64,000 nucleotides of DNA. Origin: Bondarzewia mesenterica. Its lineage: Eukaryota > Basidiomycota > Agaricomycetes > Russulales > Bondarzewiaceae. A program made the translations under genes and the position numbers. The stretch lies in assembly GCA_004802705.1 (NCBI GenBank), contig SGPL01000126.1, forward strand, positions 1 to 64,000, read 5' to 3'. The notes under the pieces were generated by a model, which did no database searches, was not told where the DNA came from, and saw only the letters and a list, made by a program, of their open reading frames with translations. Shown here piece after piece: positions 33,201 to 45,410 of the stretch; the stretch's first letter is position 1, and each line of letters starts with the position of its first letter.

Positions 33201-36100
33201 GCGGGGGTATGATCGTGAAGGCTGAAATCGGAAGTCTTGATGTGAGTTGATGTTGGTATAGGACGGCCTGAGTTGCTGTACAGCGATGGTGTACAGTATG
33301 TGGTATAAACAGGATACGAAATTGGTGTGTAGCGTCTCTGCCCATGCAAAGAGCCTGTGCTTCTTCATTGCTTTGAATAGCCTCCTTGTACAGTCAACTC
33401 TTGCATGCTGCGCTGTCATGCTTGCCGCTAGCGCTTAAACTATAATTTCTATCCGTTTGGCGAAACTTTTACAGGCCATCCACCGTTGGACGTGGTGGCT
33501 ACCGCGGCTTGAAAACTCTGTGCCATGTACCGTACAGTGCGTCGTACACAGGTAGCTTTTGCCTCAAGAATCAGGCAATTGTGTGAATTTTGACTGACTT
33601 GTGCTGTGACTTGCGCCTTTAAATGCCAAATCAGGGTAAATGGGTAAGTAAAGTCTATTTTTCTGCGACGGTGTATAGTGCGTCTATGGCAGTTTTGATT
33701 TGCATCATCTCAGACGCTGGTTACCACAGAAGTTCACGTTCCTCACTTTCGCGGTTCTGATTTATCAACCAGGATATGCACTTCTGATATTCGTCTGCTT
33801 GATTTCACTGCGACCTGTACCTGCTCCTGGCACCCAGCATTCGGTCTTTGTTACGATGGAAGTGGATGGTATTCCTCTGGAACTCAGCACGCGTGGTACC
33901 AGGCTCAGGCAGACACACGGTTTAACTGACCATGTGTGACACTACGCGGCACCTCCGAGTCATGCCGCACACCTCGTACGATGTATGTGCTATTTTGTCC
34001 GTGGAGCGACGTTCGTCCACCATGTACTTACGACCCGTACGATTGCGAGAGTTGCCATGTTTGGAATTTAGCTGGCCTATTTCGCTCTTATTTACCGTTT
34101 GCGTACATCCCGCCGGCAAGTTGGACGATCTGATAGCACCGGCGCGTTGGTCCCTCGAAAAGAGGGTCTGCATTTGTTGCAATATTTGTAGTACACCCAT
34201 CACTATGCGGATACTCCGAAGCGGCAAGTGGTGGAGGGTGAGATTATCGTGTGCAACACATAATAGTATGCACGACCTCGGAGTACAGTAATATCAATGC
34301 TGTAAGTCATGTGGGTCCCTCTTTCCCTTTCTTTTCTTCTGGTATACGTACATATTGCTTTGTTCTTTTCCGTCAGTTTCAGCATTCGTGCGGTTCGAGG
34401 CGACACACCCCGAAACTCAGCAGGTAGAAGCGGTGATGGCAGTAGGCAGGTACCCAGGACGGAAGTGCAAGGCGGGAATTGTGAAGGTTGGTGAGGGTTG
34501 GTGCAGCGTCATCACCGTCTCAACATTCAACATTCAGTGTGTACTTGTGGACAGGCACCCTTGGCGAAAAGGGCTTGGTGCCTGTTGAGGCAAGGCGCGG
34601 CAGCAGCTCCGCTTCCGCTTCCGCTGCAAATCCCGCTCAGGCCGATTTTGTTCGGCGCTATGCATGGAGGTCGAGTCGGAAGGGGATGGCAAGCATACAT
34701 ATCTTGCGATAACGCCGTCGCCGCAAAAATTGATCGTGCTATTTACTATCAATGCTTCTCTGCTTCAGCTGGGTAATTTGGAAAGTATCATGGAGCAGGG
34801 TTTGCTTCGCTTCTGTTCGAATGTCCTCGAGGCTTGCCTATATTATTGTTTCAACTAACTTCTCGGTGCTAAGGCCTTCGCGAAGGCGTTCGGTGGAGCA
34901 AGCCACGCGAACATGGAGATGATGATACGTACGTCCGTGAAGAATTCACGGCAGCGAGGAGTTTGGTAGGTAAAGGTAAGTTTGAGGTAAGTATTGCCGC
35001 GTCTCCTATTTTCCCAGAATGAATCGGGAATAGCAAAACAGCTCGGCTTGCCATGTCATCTCGATGAGAATACGCCGAATCGCTACATATCAACACGGCT
35101 GCGGGCGTTGCTGTCCGTGACAGATAAAATCTGGGTGCAACAAGGTACATGGAAGTGATTTGAATATCGGTAAGGCAAGATAGAGGTGAGTGATTTATGA
35201 AAGAAGAAGAGTTCTAACGCACCCACGCCGTTCTGATGGAACTTTCGTACATATGGATGCCAACCGAGAGAGGCGACAGGACCAACCAAGTTTGAGTCGC
35301 GCGTAAACGAGAGGGCTCCACTGGCCAGTCCGGCAACTCATCTTTGAGGCTCCAAGAACAGCGATCAGCGGTAGCGGCCGGCAGTGATAGGAACGGCATT
35401 CCGAGTGCAACCATGACATCACCCAGCACAAAAAGATGAAGAAAAAAAACGCGAGATTTTGAGGGTCGGCNATCGAGTGGAGCGCGAACAACTCCGCGAT
35501 CATTGTGGCACGCCCATTTTGGCAGGCGTCGTCGAACCCTCGAACGGCGCTGCTGCTTACGTCGGTCGCGCGCCGCCCGTGCAATTTTCGCGCCTGCGTC
35601 CGTCGCAGGCCTCGCACCTCCATCGATGGCCCGCTCTTCCCAATATGGGAACAGATGGGAACCGCATTCATCATTAGCTCCACACCGCCGCGTCGCCACC
35701 TCGGGAGCGCCGCCGCGCGCGACTCGAGAGCCCGGTAGATTGTTCTGTATTTCCATACTCGTCCGTATCCCTTCTTTTTTGTCGGGTCCTAACTTCTTCC
35801 TTGCTGCTGCCGAACGTGCCAACGCCGCAACGCACCACTTTACAGTCTCTAGATTGTGGCTGAACTACCGACTCGCGATATGAATTTTTTTTTTTCGCTT
35901 TCTCCCTATTTCTTGTTCTGGTCGGTTTTCCTGCTCCACAGCTCGGATAGGAAGGGGGGTCCGAATGTACTTAAGACCTGCGAGGCGGCGGTTGTGAAAC
36001 TTCATCACCCTCCCCCCTTCATCGCCCTTCACATCCCGACAACGACTGTCATAGTCACATAGACACATCACCCCGGATACCACTCACTCTTATCGTCATC
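33201..36100. other. 2.9-kb gap between the two AKR genes
   Basis: No convincing gene. Small frames (33700-33939, 34355-34712, 35214-35822 minus, 35503-35883) overlap on both strands, start at non-ATG codons or lack motifs. One N lies at ~35471. The gap is large for this gene-dense window and may hold remnants of a third gene. The last ~100 bases are C/T-rich and look like the leader of the second AKR gene. Confidence 0.4.
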
Positions 36101-37398
36101 ATGGGTTTGTCTTCCACCACCACCGCCAACGTCGCCGCCTCCCCCGTCCACGCCCCCATGTTCAAGTTGAACAACGGCAACAAAATCTCTGCCGTCGGTT
36201 TCGGTCAGTTTTTACTCTGCATTGACTTCGTCCTCGGACAGGGTCAACTCACCGCGTACGACGACAGGCACATACCAATCCAAGCCTGAAGAGGTTTGCA
36301 ACGCTGTCGAATGCGCACTCAAAGTCGGCTACCGCCACATTGACTGCGCCTGGAAGTACGTCAACGAAAAAGACGTCGGCGAGGGCATTCGCAGGTCCGG
36401 TGTCCCTCGGTCAGATATCTTCGTCAGTCGTCTTCCTTCTTCTCTGTAAGACTTGAAGGCTGACGCCAAATTTTTAATAGCTCACGAGCAAGGTCTGGGT
36501 TACATACCACGGTCGCGTCGAGGAATGCTTGGACCAGACCCTCGCCAATCTCGGTGTCGACTACCTTGACTGTAAGTTCCCCTTGGTCCGTCTCAAGTCT
36601 GACACCATACTCATTGTTGAATGTTTTTGTTCCAGTGTACCTTATTCACTGGCCAGTTCCACTGAACCCCAACGGCAACGACGTCTTCTATCCAACGCTG
36701 CCAGATGGCAGACGCGACATCGACCACAGCGTCTCGCTTTCCGAGACCTGGAGGCAGATGGAGGAGATGCAAAAGAAGGGCAAGGTTCGCGCAATCGGCG
36801 TGTCCAACTTCTCCCAGAAGACGCTTGAGGAGGAGATTCTCCCCACCGCCGAGATCGTCCCCGCTGTTAACCAGGTAAGATTGACTTCGCTTCGAGTCTT
36901 CCTTGTGCATGCTGATTCTGACCCACACTCGTGCACGCAGATCGAGCTGCACCTGTACAACCCTCAACACAAGCTCATCAAGTACCTTAAGGAGAAAGGC
37001 ATCGTGCCACAGGCGTATTCGCCACTCGGCTCAACAAACTCTCCTCTGATGAAGGACGAGGTTGTGCTCGAGCTCGCGGAGAAGTACAGAGTCAGTGTAG
37101 CTGATATCCTCCTCGGCTACCTGCGTAAGTTCTTTCCCCATATTACCAAGGAAGAGCAAACCCTTACTCACGCACTCGGCTTGCAGTCGCCAAGGGCATC
37201 GTCATCCTTCCCAAGTCCGTCACGCCGCACCGCATCGCCGCGAACTACAAGGGCGCAGTCCATGCGGCGGACATCCTCAGTGAGTCCGACATCGAGCGGC
37301 TCGACAGCCTCGCGCCGAACGGGAAGCAGAAGCGGTTTTTCATGCCTTCATTTGGGCGCGACCTCGGCTTCGATGACTGGCCCAAGAAGGACTGGTGA
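36101..37398 (+). CDS. Aldo/keto reductase (paralogue 2)
   Basis: NADPH-dependent aldehyde/ketone reductase of the AKR superfamily. MGLSSTTTANVAASPVHAPM precedes FKLNNGNKISAVGFG; the Ala/Ser/Thr-rich leader is longer than in paralogue 1. Tetrad residues are D and Y in HIDCAWKYVNEKD, K in LTSKVWVTYHG and H in [33 protein letters not shown] and IELHLYNPQHKLIKYLKEKG follow, then [19 protein letters not shown]. The standard cofactor motif IVILPKSVTPHRIAANYKG precedes the C-terminal GRDLGFDDWPKKDW. About five introns, fewer than paralogue 1. Relatives act on glyceraldehyde, glycerol or uronic acids; next to MIOX, a D-glucuronate reductase role is plausible but inferred. Confidence 0.93.
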
Positions 37399-38375
37399 AC
37401 GGCCTTCGTCTTCGTCTTGTATCGCTTTAGCACCGCCCATTTCATCATCATCATCTGCATAGTGCCTTCGCAGAGCGAGGCCATGCGGCCCACGTCCATT
37501 TGTATACGCACTTCTAGTACTTGTATCCCATAGAGCATTCAAGCTGTCCGTTCTCATACATAGATAATACCATTGTTTGTCCTTTCAATTCAACGTTATA
37601 CAAAGTTACATTTGCAATTTGAAACTCGGACGGGATAAGCAACTCAGCGGATCGACACTGGTTTGTGACCTTTCACTTCGACGTTCCTGTATCCGACTTG
37701 ATGGGCCCGCCGACTTCAGCGATTGAAGCTTGAAGCCTTTCACGGACCGAAACTGAAGTGAAATAGAACTGCTGGGGGCCGACCATCGTGAGAGAGAATT
37801 CACGTCGAGCACAGCAACGCACAGGCTTATCTGCCACGAGTCCTCCCGATTGTCCACCCTCGACGTCGACCTATCCATACGGACTCCGAGGGAGCGATGT
37901 AGTTCATGAGAACACGTGAAAAGAGGATGGTATGGGGCCGGCGAAGGTCACGACGATGGTAGACAAGTCGTCAGCTGGCCAACCCGGGCCACCCTCGCCT
38001 GTTTCATCCAATTTCGGAAATGTGAGTATCTTGATCATCACCACCAAATTAAACGTCCTGCGGTAGCTTGCGGTCCGCTCTTCGTCCAACTCGTCTTGTG
38101 AGAGATTGGGAATGCCTCGATGGAGAGTCATGGGAAGGTTATCACAGTGCAGCAGCTCAAACGGTATAAAGTATCACCGGTCGAGAGTCGAGACTGATAC
38201 CACGTCAAAGCGGGGCGAGACACATACGCCACTTGTGTGTACTTATATCTCCGGTTGCTTAGCTCTGGAAACGTCTCCTGCACAGCTGTTTCACTCTACC
38301 ATCTTTCCTGCCAGCCACGGTCGAGTTCCTACAAAAATCTTCCAGCACTGATTCTCTCTTGCCACGACCCAGGCC
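37399..38375. other. Intergenic region with MIOX promoter
   Basis: About 977 bp between AKR 2 and MIOX on the same strand. Only short frames are present, with no motifs. A TATA box (tataaa, 38165-38170) lies ~206 bp before the MIOX ATG. Confidence 0.5.
38165..38170 (+). promoter_or_regulatory. Candidate TATA box of MIOX
   Basis: tataaa in the context acggtataaagtatc lies about 206 bp upstream of the MIOX start codon, within the normal range for a fungal leader. Inferred from sequence and position only. Confidence 0.4.
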
Positions 38376-39745
38376 ATGCCCGCTGTTCAAGTTATTCACG
38401 TTGCTCAGGATGCCCGCATGTTCGACGAGGTTTCCGACGCGATTGATGATGGTGCGTTCTGTTTTTAGGCCGTTCTTCCTTCATGTTACCGGCAGTCGAG
38501 GTGCACGGGACCGATGGCCGTGTGTTCCTTGCAGTGAACGTGCAAAAGCGGAAGCTATGGGACGACGCGTCGGTCTTCGACGCTGAGAAGGACAAAGCTC
38601 AATTTCGCCGGTATGAGGAAGCGTGCGATCGGGTCAAGAACTTTTACAAAGAGCAACACGGTGAGTGCGCAACAAAACCCAATCAGGACTTCCTCCGGAT
38701 CCCCACTCATTCTGATCATGCCATAGAAAAACAGACGGTTGATTTCAACATCAAGGCCCGAGTGGCATTCAAGAGCCGGAAGCGCGCACGCATGGGTGTT
38801 TGGGAGGCGATGGAGATGCTCGACACCCTCATCGACGAGTCTGACCCTGACGTGTGTCTCCTCCCCCCTCCTTTCGTCATCTGATAATCTGACGTTACGA
38901 TGACGACGGTCATTCTCAGACGGACCTCTCGCAGATTGAGCATCTTCTCCAAACTGCCGAGGCCATCCGCCGCGACGGCAAGCCCGAGTGGATGCAGGTC
39001 ACCGGCCTCGTACACGACCTTGGGAAGCTTCTCTTTATATTTGGTTCCGAAGGCCAATGGGACGTCGTTGGCGTGCGTGGACATCCCTTCTCCCTTCCTT
39101 GTTCCTTCTCTGTCTTCCCGTCTCTTGTCTTTTCTTGTGTTTCAAAGCTGATCATGGCGTGCGCAGGACACATTCGTCGTGGGCTGCAAGTTCTCGGACA
39201 AGAATATTTACCCGGAGACCTTTGCTGCCAACCCAGATTCGCAGGACAGCGTCTTTTCGTCTGAGTATGGCATCTATCAACCTGGGTGTGGCTTAGACAA
39301 CGTCATGCTTTCCTGGGGTCACGACGAGGTGCGTACTACCAGCAGTCGATCATTCATGGTCAAGGCTTGCCTCTCATTTTACGTGTCTTCCATCCGATCA
39401 TGCATTCTCATCATGACATCATAGTATCTCTATCATGTCCTCAAAGATCAAAGCTCCCTGCCCGAAGAAGGCCTCGCCATGATTCGCTATCACAGTTTCT
39501 ACCCGTACGTCCCTCTCCAATACCATATCATCCATACTCATCGGATTTGCGACCATAGATGGCACCGTGAGGGCGCCTACGCATACCTGATGAACGAAAA
39601 AGATACCAAGCACCTCGAGGCCGTGCGCGCGTTCAACCCGTATGACCTCTATTCCAAGAGCGATGATCCCGTCGACCCCGCCGCGCTCCGGCCTTACTAC
39701 GAGGCGCTCATCGTCAAGTTCTTCCCCGAAAGACTTGATTGGTAA
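38376..39745 (+). CDS. MIOX: myo-Inositol oxygenase
   Basis: Di-iron oxygenase cleaving myo-inositol to D-glucuronate, the first step of inositol catabolism in fungi. [20 protein letters not shown] leads across an intron to [20 protein letters not shown]. All six metal ligands of the family are visible: His in [13 protein letters not shown], His-Asp in GLVHDLGK, His in LSWGHDEYLYHVLK, His in [11 protein letters not shown] and Asp in [52 protein letters not shown] and C-terminal [17 protein letters not shown] are also conserved. Seven or so short introns, including about 38449-38490, 38661-38726, 38852-38919, 39074-39167, 39328-39423 and 39505-39559. It is downstream of the AKR pair on the same strand. 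Confidence 0.97.
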
Positions 39746-40344
39746 ATCCCGTCCCATGGATGTCTGGTCCATCCCACCCCTCTGTCTATTCTCTTTCCGC
39801 GCCTGCATACCTTCGTTTCGGCATTTTCGTACAGTATTGATAGATCTCTTCATTTTTGATACCGTCTGGCTTCTTTCAGTTAGTTTCTGAACCTCAATAT
39901 AATCAGTCATATCGACCTTACTCGCTTGCTATGTTGTTTGAATTGTCCATGCTCCTGTTCTCGCACCTGTACTCGGCTTTTGGTATGAATATAGTTAAGA
40001 AATACATGGACAGATGTTATTCACGCTGGAGGTTTTTCATTTTTCATTTTTTTTTTGTTCTTTGAGGACTTGCGGTAAGTTAGATTGATAACTTATCTGA
40101 TCATGATTAGACGACGACAACATACAGTGATCAATGATCCTTGTAAAGTACTATGTAATATTTATTATTATCATTACTTTAAGTCTATCAGTAAGGCACA
40201 TATCCCTCGTTAAGACTTCGAATTTCTGACGATATCCTAAGATAAAGGTCGCTTAAGTTGCCGCCCCCGCAAGACACGCGGGCTCCACAGTCCAGTCACC
40301 AGTCACTTGGGAGAGCTACTTCGATCCACGCGCATCCAGCTGAA
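39746..40344. other. AT-rich spacer between MIOX and DHTKD1
   Basis: About 600 bp, AT-rich with a T-run at ~40048-40057. No gene is seen. It should hold the MIOX 3' UTR and the DHTKD1 promoter. Confidence 0.5.
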
Positions 40345-43300
40345 ATGCTGGCACCTTACCCGCGGTCGCCGGTAATGCGACTTTGGCTGAACGGCATTAG
40401 GAAGTATCATGACGAGTCGTTTGGCTTTCGCAAGCCAAGGCAGTTCGCTCTGCCTGACTGTAAGTGCCATTAGTTATCTTTCCCCCCCTCTCAACGCGAT
40501 AAAGAACTTGCAGCGTGTGTAAGATTCGGTGGTTCAATTACAGAATCGCACGCAGAATGCACCGCTCCTGCGCTACGCCGACTCGCTGCGCACGCACGGT
40601 CATCGCGCGGCGCGCATAGACCCCCTCGACCTCCTTCAGCGCGAAGAGATCGCAGCGCTTGATCCGACTCGGTATGGCCTCGTCGATGACGCGAAGAAGT
40701 ACGACATCAATGGGATCGTCTGGTCGAAACCGGTAGGCGAGGACCCGGACACGGAGGAATGGCGGACATTGCGCGACATTCAGAACCATCTGCGCGCGGT
40801 GTACGTCGGACGGATCGCGTACGAGTACATGCACTCGCCGTCGAAGACCGAGCGCCTGTGGTTCTCGCATATGCTCGAGTCCCAGGGCGCGTCACGGGCT
40901 CTGGACGTGAAGCAGCAGAAGCGTACCCACGAGCTGTTGGCGAAAAGCGAGACGTTCGATCGGTTTTTGCAGCTCAAGTTTCCGAACCTGAAGAGGTACG
41001 GGCTGGAGGGTGGTGAATCGATGATCACAGCTTTGGATACCCTGTTCTCGATCGCTGCGCAAGGTGAGTTCTTGTTCTTGTGGAGAAAGTGCGCGTGGTG
41101 ACGAAAGGGACGCAGCTGGGATGCAACACATTGTCCTGAGCATGCCGCATCGCGGTCGGTTGAACTTACTCACTGGTTTACTGCAATATTCCCCGGCGGC
41201 GTTGTTCCACAAGGTCAAGGGTGGGTTCGAAATTCCGGAGGATTTGGGTGCTGTGGGCGACGTGATCAGTCATCTCGGTAAGCTTGCTTTCCATTTCAAT
41301 AATTACAGGTTGACCGACTTGGGTGTCAGTGTCTTCCCCGCACCTCGCATACGATGCGGCGGACCCCCTCAAGGTTTCGTTACTTCCCAACCCGTCCCAT
41401 CTGGAGGCTGTGAACCCCGTTGCCCTAGGCAAGACGCGCGCAAAGCAATATTCACTACTGAAGACATCTCCGGACGACTGCATGCTGGGGGACAAGGTCA
41501 TGTGTGTTCAGTTACATGGTGACGCGAGCTTTACNGGTCAAGGTGTCATCATGGAAGGCTTGGGACTGAGTGAGTATTTCNGTGAAAGTCACTTATCTTT
41601 CTAAATTGTCTCCAGGCAATCTGCCGCACTTTACGAGCGGCGGGAGTGTGCACATCGTGGTCAAGTAAGTACCCGTTGTGTCGCTCGTAAATTCCCACTC
41701 ATCCAGCTGACGTTCTCAGTAANAAGTAGGNTTTATTTTCTTCGTGGNTGAAGTCCGGGTCTGAAGTGCCGTGCTGTCAAGCATCGGGTACACGACACCG
41801 GCATCTAGCGCTCGGTCGTCTTTGTATTGCTCGGACGTCGGCAAGATGATTAACGCACCCGTACTTCACGTTAACGGAGACTANCCNGAAGGTATNCATC
41901 TCGTCCTCCAGAGAGCAGCATCTGATTCCAGGTTCCGCAGACGTTTCCCAGGCTGTGGAGACGGCTTTCAAGTATCGGAACTACTTCCGCAAGGTGAGAG
42001 ACCACGTTTCAAGATAGAGAACTTCTCATCGAGCATCTCATCATGTCATCAGGACGTCATCATCGACCTGCTCGTGTATCGCCGCTGGTAAGTTGTTTGA
42101 CCAACCGACTCCGACTCATGCATTGACAGAGGNTCTTCGTTCAGGGGACATAACGAGNTAGATGAGCCTGCGTTCACGCAGCCATTGATGTATGAACAAA
42201 TCCGCTCGCGAAAGTCTGTGCCGACTTTGTACGAAGAAAAGCTCGTTGTTCGTCCTGCGTCCCTTTCCTCTCATCACGAACTGTTGTACGAGAAATNGTT
42301 TGAAGGCTGATGAAGTCCTGACCGACGAAGCGGCAAAAGCGGTCCGCACGTCGTACAAGTCTCATCTCGAAGCCGAACTGGCCAAAGCGGACGCCCANGT
42401 TCCGTCTGCTTCGATGTTGCAGGGGCAGTGGAGCACGATGATGTGGCCCGCCAGCCCAGAGGCCGTTCGAAATCCGGAGACGGGCGTCGAGCGCGCAGTG
42501 CTGGAGCAGGTTGGCAAGGCGAGTGTGACGGTTCCGGATGCATTTGTGCGTATTTCACGTTTCATTATATNTTCGTACATACCCCAAGAACGAGGAAGCT
42601 GAGAGTATTGTAGGATATTCATCCGCGGCTACAAAGGCACGTCAAGCATCGGTTGCAGGGTATCGAATCAGGGAAAGGGTTGGACTGGGCTACTGCGGAG
42701 GTGCGCCCACGACNNCCATTCGTACATATTGTGTTGTGGTATTTAGCTCGTACATTCAGGCGATGGCGTTTGGTTCGCTTATGCTGGAGGACTGTGATAT
42801 TCGCATATCAGGGCAGGATGTTGGCCGTGGAACTTTCAGTCAGAGGTAANGTCGTTCCCTCAATTTGGCACTCGTTGTCTAATGGCATCTTAAGGCATGC
42901 GATGTTCGTAAATCAGAAGGCCGAGGACGTAATCGTGCCTTTGAACGCAGAATTGAAGTGCGAAGGAAGACTGGAACTTGCTAACAGTACGTTTATTTTC
43001 AAAAGTAGGCTGCCACTGGGCGTGCTTGACTAANGCCTATAAATTAGGCTCNTTGAGCGAGATGGCTGTACTTGGCGTAAGTCTCCCGACGATGTCTTCG
43101 TGGATTCGGTTTTGATCGGTACGGTGTCTCTGCGCGTCTAGTTCGAAGTCGGCGTCAGTTGGGAGAAGCCGAACTTACTTCCAATCTGGGAGGCGCAGGT
43201 ACGGGAGTTTATCACAGGCCTAAACACTTCTCCTCATACTGATTTGTCTGCGGAAGTTCGGTGACTTCTTCAATGGTGCTCAGGTGAGGATGCATGCTAC

Positions 43301-44288
43301 ATAATTGCCACCNCNTTGTTTTGATCATTTCTGAAAACAGGTTATCATCGATACGTTTATATCCTCGGCTGAAAGTAGGTCTTTCCCCCTGATAGCGAGT
43401 CACTCTGGTATTGATTTTGTGTCAAAGCGAAATGGCTCAAGCAAAGCGGAATTGTGCTACTCCTACCTCATGGATTGGACGGAGCTGGACCGGAACATTC
43501 TTCGTCTAGGATAGAGCGGATGCTGCAAGTGAGTCGACAGAGATTTTGGCGGCTCTGTGTGTTGATTGCATATCTCAATCTCTATTCCCAGCTCACCAAT
43601 GACCGTTTTGAGCCGGATGACTCTGGTTTGCCCGCGAACGTCAATATGCATGTCGTTTTCCCAACGACGCCCGCGCAGTACTTCCATTTACTGAGACGGC
43701 AGGTCAAGCGCAATTACCGCAAACCGCTGATCGTCGCTGCTCCGAAGGGCCTGCTGAGGTTATCGGTACGCACGCACCCGTTCGTTGTGAGTGCCAGGGT
43801 TGCCTATTTAATGCCGGGTTACTTTTTTTTAGGCTGCATCGTCGTCTTTGTCGGAACTCGAACCCGGGACACGATTCAAGCCCGTCCTGGAGGATCCCAT
43901 CGTGAAACCCGACGCGACTGAGCGTGTCGTTCTCGTTTCTGGAAAGCTATATTATGATCTTGTCAAGGAGCGTCAGACGCGCGGGCTCGAGCAGCGCGTG
44001 GCCCTGGTGCGGGTCGAGGAGCTGTGTCCGTTCCCGTTCGCGGAGCTCCGTGCCGCATTGGAGTCATATGCGCATGCGAGAGAGGTGTTCTGGGTACAGG
44101 AGGAACCGCGAAACCAGGGTGCGTATGGGCACGTTGCGAGTAGGATTGGGTCGGTGTTTGAACGAGGGGGGGCGAGGCAGCTGATCTACAAGGGGCGGAA
44201 AGAGGAGGCAGTCCCTGCTCCGGGTGTTGGGAAGCTCTATAAGGTGCAGCAGGACGCTGTTGTGAAGGGTGCGTTTGACGGACTTTAA
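40345..44288 (+). CDS. DHTKD1: 2-Oxoadipate dehydrogenase E1 (DHTKD1-like)
   Basis: Thiamine-diphosphate E1 subunit that oxidatively decarboxylates 2-oxoadipate in mitochondrial lysine/tryptophan breakdown. ATG 40345 gives [20 protein letters not shown], a probable targeting leader. [20 protein letters not shown] follows. [40 protein letters not shown] and [20 protein letters not shown] are DHTKD1-type rather than OGDH-type motifs. [60 protein letters not shown] and [20 protein letters not shown] follow. The C-terminal [20 protein letters not shown] is the family ending. The first junction uses an unusual acceptor (gtaag) that avoids an in-frame TAA. Many Ns and apparent frame breaks between 41500 and 43400 are best read as sequence quality, not decay. 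Confidence 0.93.
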
Positions 44289-45410
44289 GGGGGAAAGGGA
44301 TTGCTATTCGCGCAGGTATTGTGGGCGTCTATTTTCGGAAACCATAGACCTAACCCTATGTTAGGTTTTTACCACGGACTATGTTCGATAACGAGATTTA
44401 GGACTGTACGATAGGAACGCTTGGCTCAATAATTTCATGCCGTTTCTGCCTATTTCATGCGTCCAAGTACTTTTACAGAGCCTCACGAGGATGTCCACAT
44501 GATCCATATGGGACGATGGGAATTCCGAGTCAACGATCTGCTCCCTGGTCAGCAGGGATGATATACCTGTCTGACCGTAGCCTTAAGTTCGATTTTTCAG
44601 CACCGTCTCCGGCGAGGTCCGGGCTCAGAAGGAAAGGATAAATACATATACAGGGTGAACAATCAGGTGCATGTGCGATTCGTAGTTCCCATCAATCACC
44701 AATGTTGTCAAAATCATGATTCATGATCTGTCTGAATGGCTTTCCAATGGGGGTGTGAAACCCTTTGCAGCGTCTCGCAGGGGAGAGATAAAGCGCACAC
44801 GTCCGAGTCGCTTGAGGTTTGGGCTCGATGCTCACCAAGCATACGTGCAGTGTCTTTCAACACGATTGCTGCGAGACTTTCGATGTTAAGAAGGTTGAAT
44901 GAGAATACTTATATCGAAGTCAGAAGTTCAAGGATTGCCAGTCGGCAAATTGGTTGCCAATTTGAGGTGTACTATATGCCGCGTCAACGTGGAACCCACG
45001 GCTCGTGTCTGTCTCGCCTCTGTTGTAGGTTTCTAGTGAGAAACATTGCGTAGCATTGAAATTCTCGAACACTACGCTTGCCGGAAAAGGCATAAAGGAA
45101 CCACAGACGAACAAAATTCTCACGGGTGATGTAATATTTTGTTGGAAGTTCCTGTAGGGGATTTTGGGTGGGACCGTCGTGACATCCTCTATCAATCTTC
45201 TGGATTGTCTTCAACTCATGCATCGTTAGTCCCTCAAGCTTCAAGGTGAGCTCGCCCACAATGCCCTCCTTCATGCAGGACAACCGGTTCATTTTATCAT
45301 GGCACTGACATTCAGGCATTCTTTTGCGACACCAACCCTTATTTGACGTGACCCGTCAACAGTTCAGGGACGTGTATGTTTTGTGACCGCACGCCATACT
45401 GGCGCTTTAG
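44289..45410. other. Intergenic region with one doubtful minus-strand frame
   Basis: About 1.1 kb. A minus-strand ATG frame, 45319 to 44984 (111 codons: MPECQCHDKMNRLSC, then GELTLKLEGLTMHEL and KYYITRENFVRLWFLY), has a fairly natural composition but no recognisable family. It could be a gene fragment. The remainder shows nothing. Confidence 0.4.

Noticed and set aside
35214..35822. 202-codon minus-strand frame rich in Arg and Ala
   Set aside because: Starts at TTG, contains an N, is overlapped by plus-strand frames and lacks motifs. Its length is explained by GC-rich composition.
44984..45319. 111-codon minus-strand ORF as a firm gene
   Set aside because: Composition is plausible, but there is no family match, no promoter signal and no supporting exon; only mentioned in the intergenic entry.
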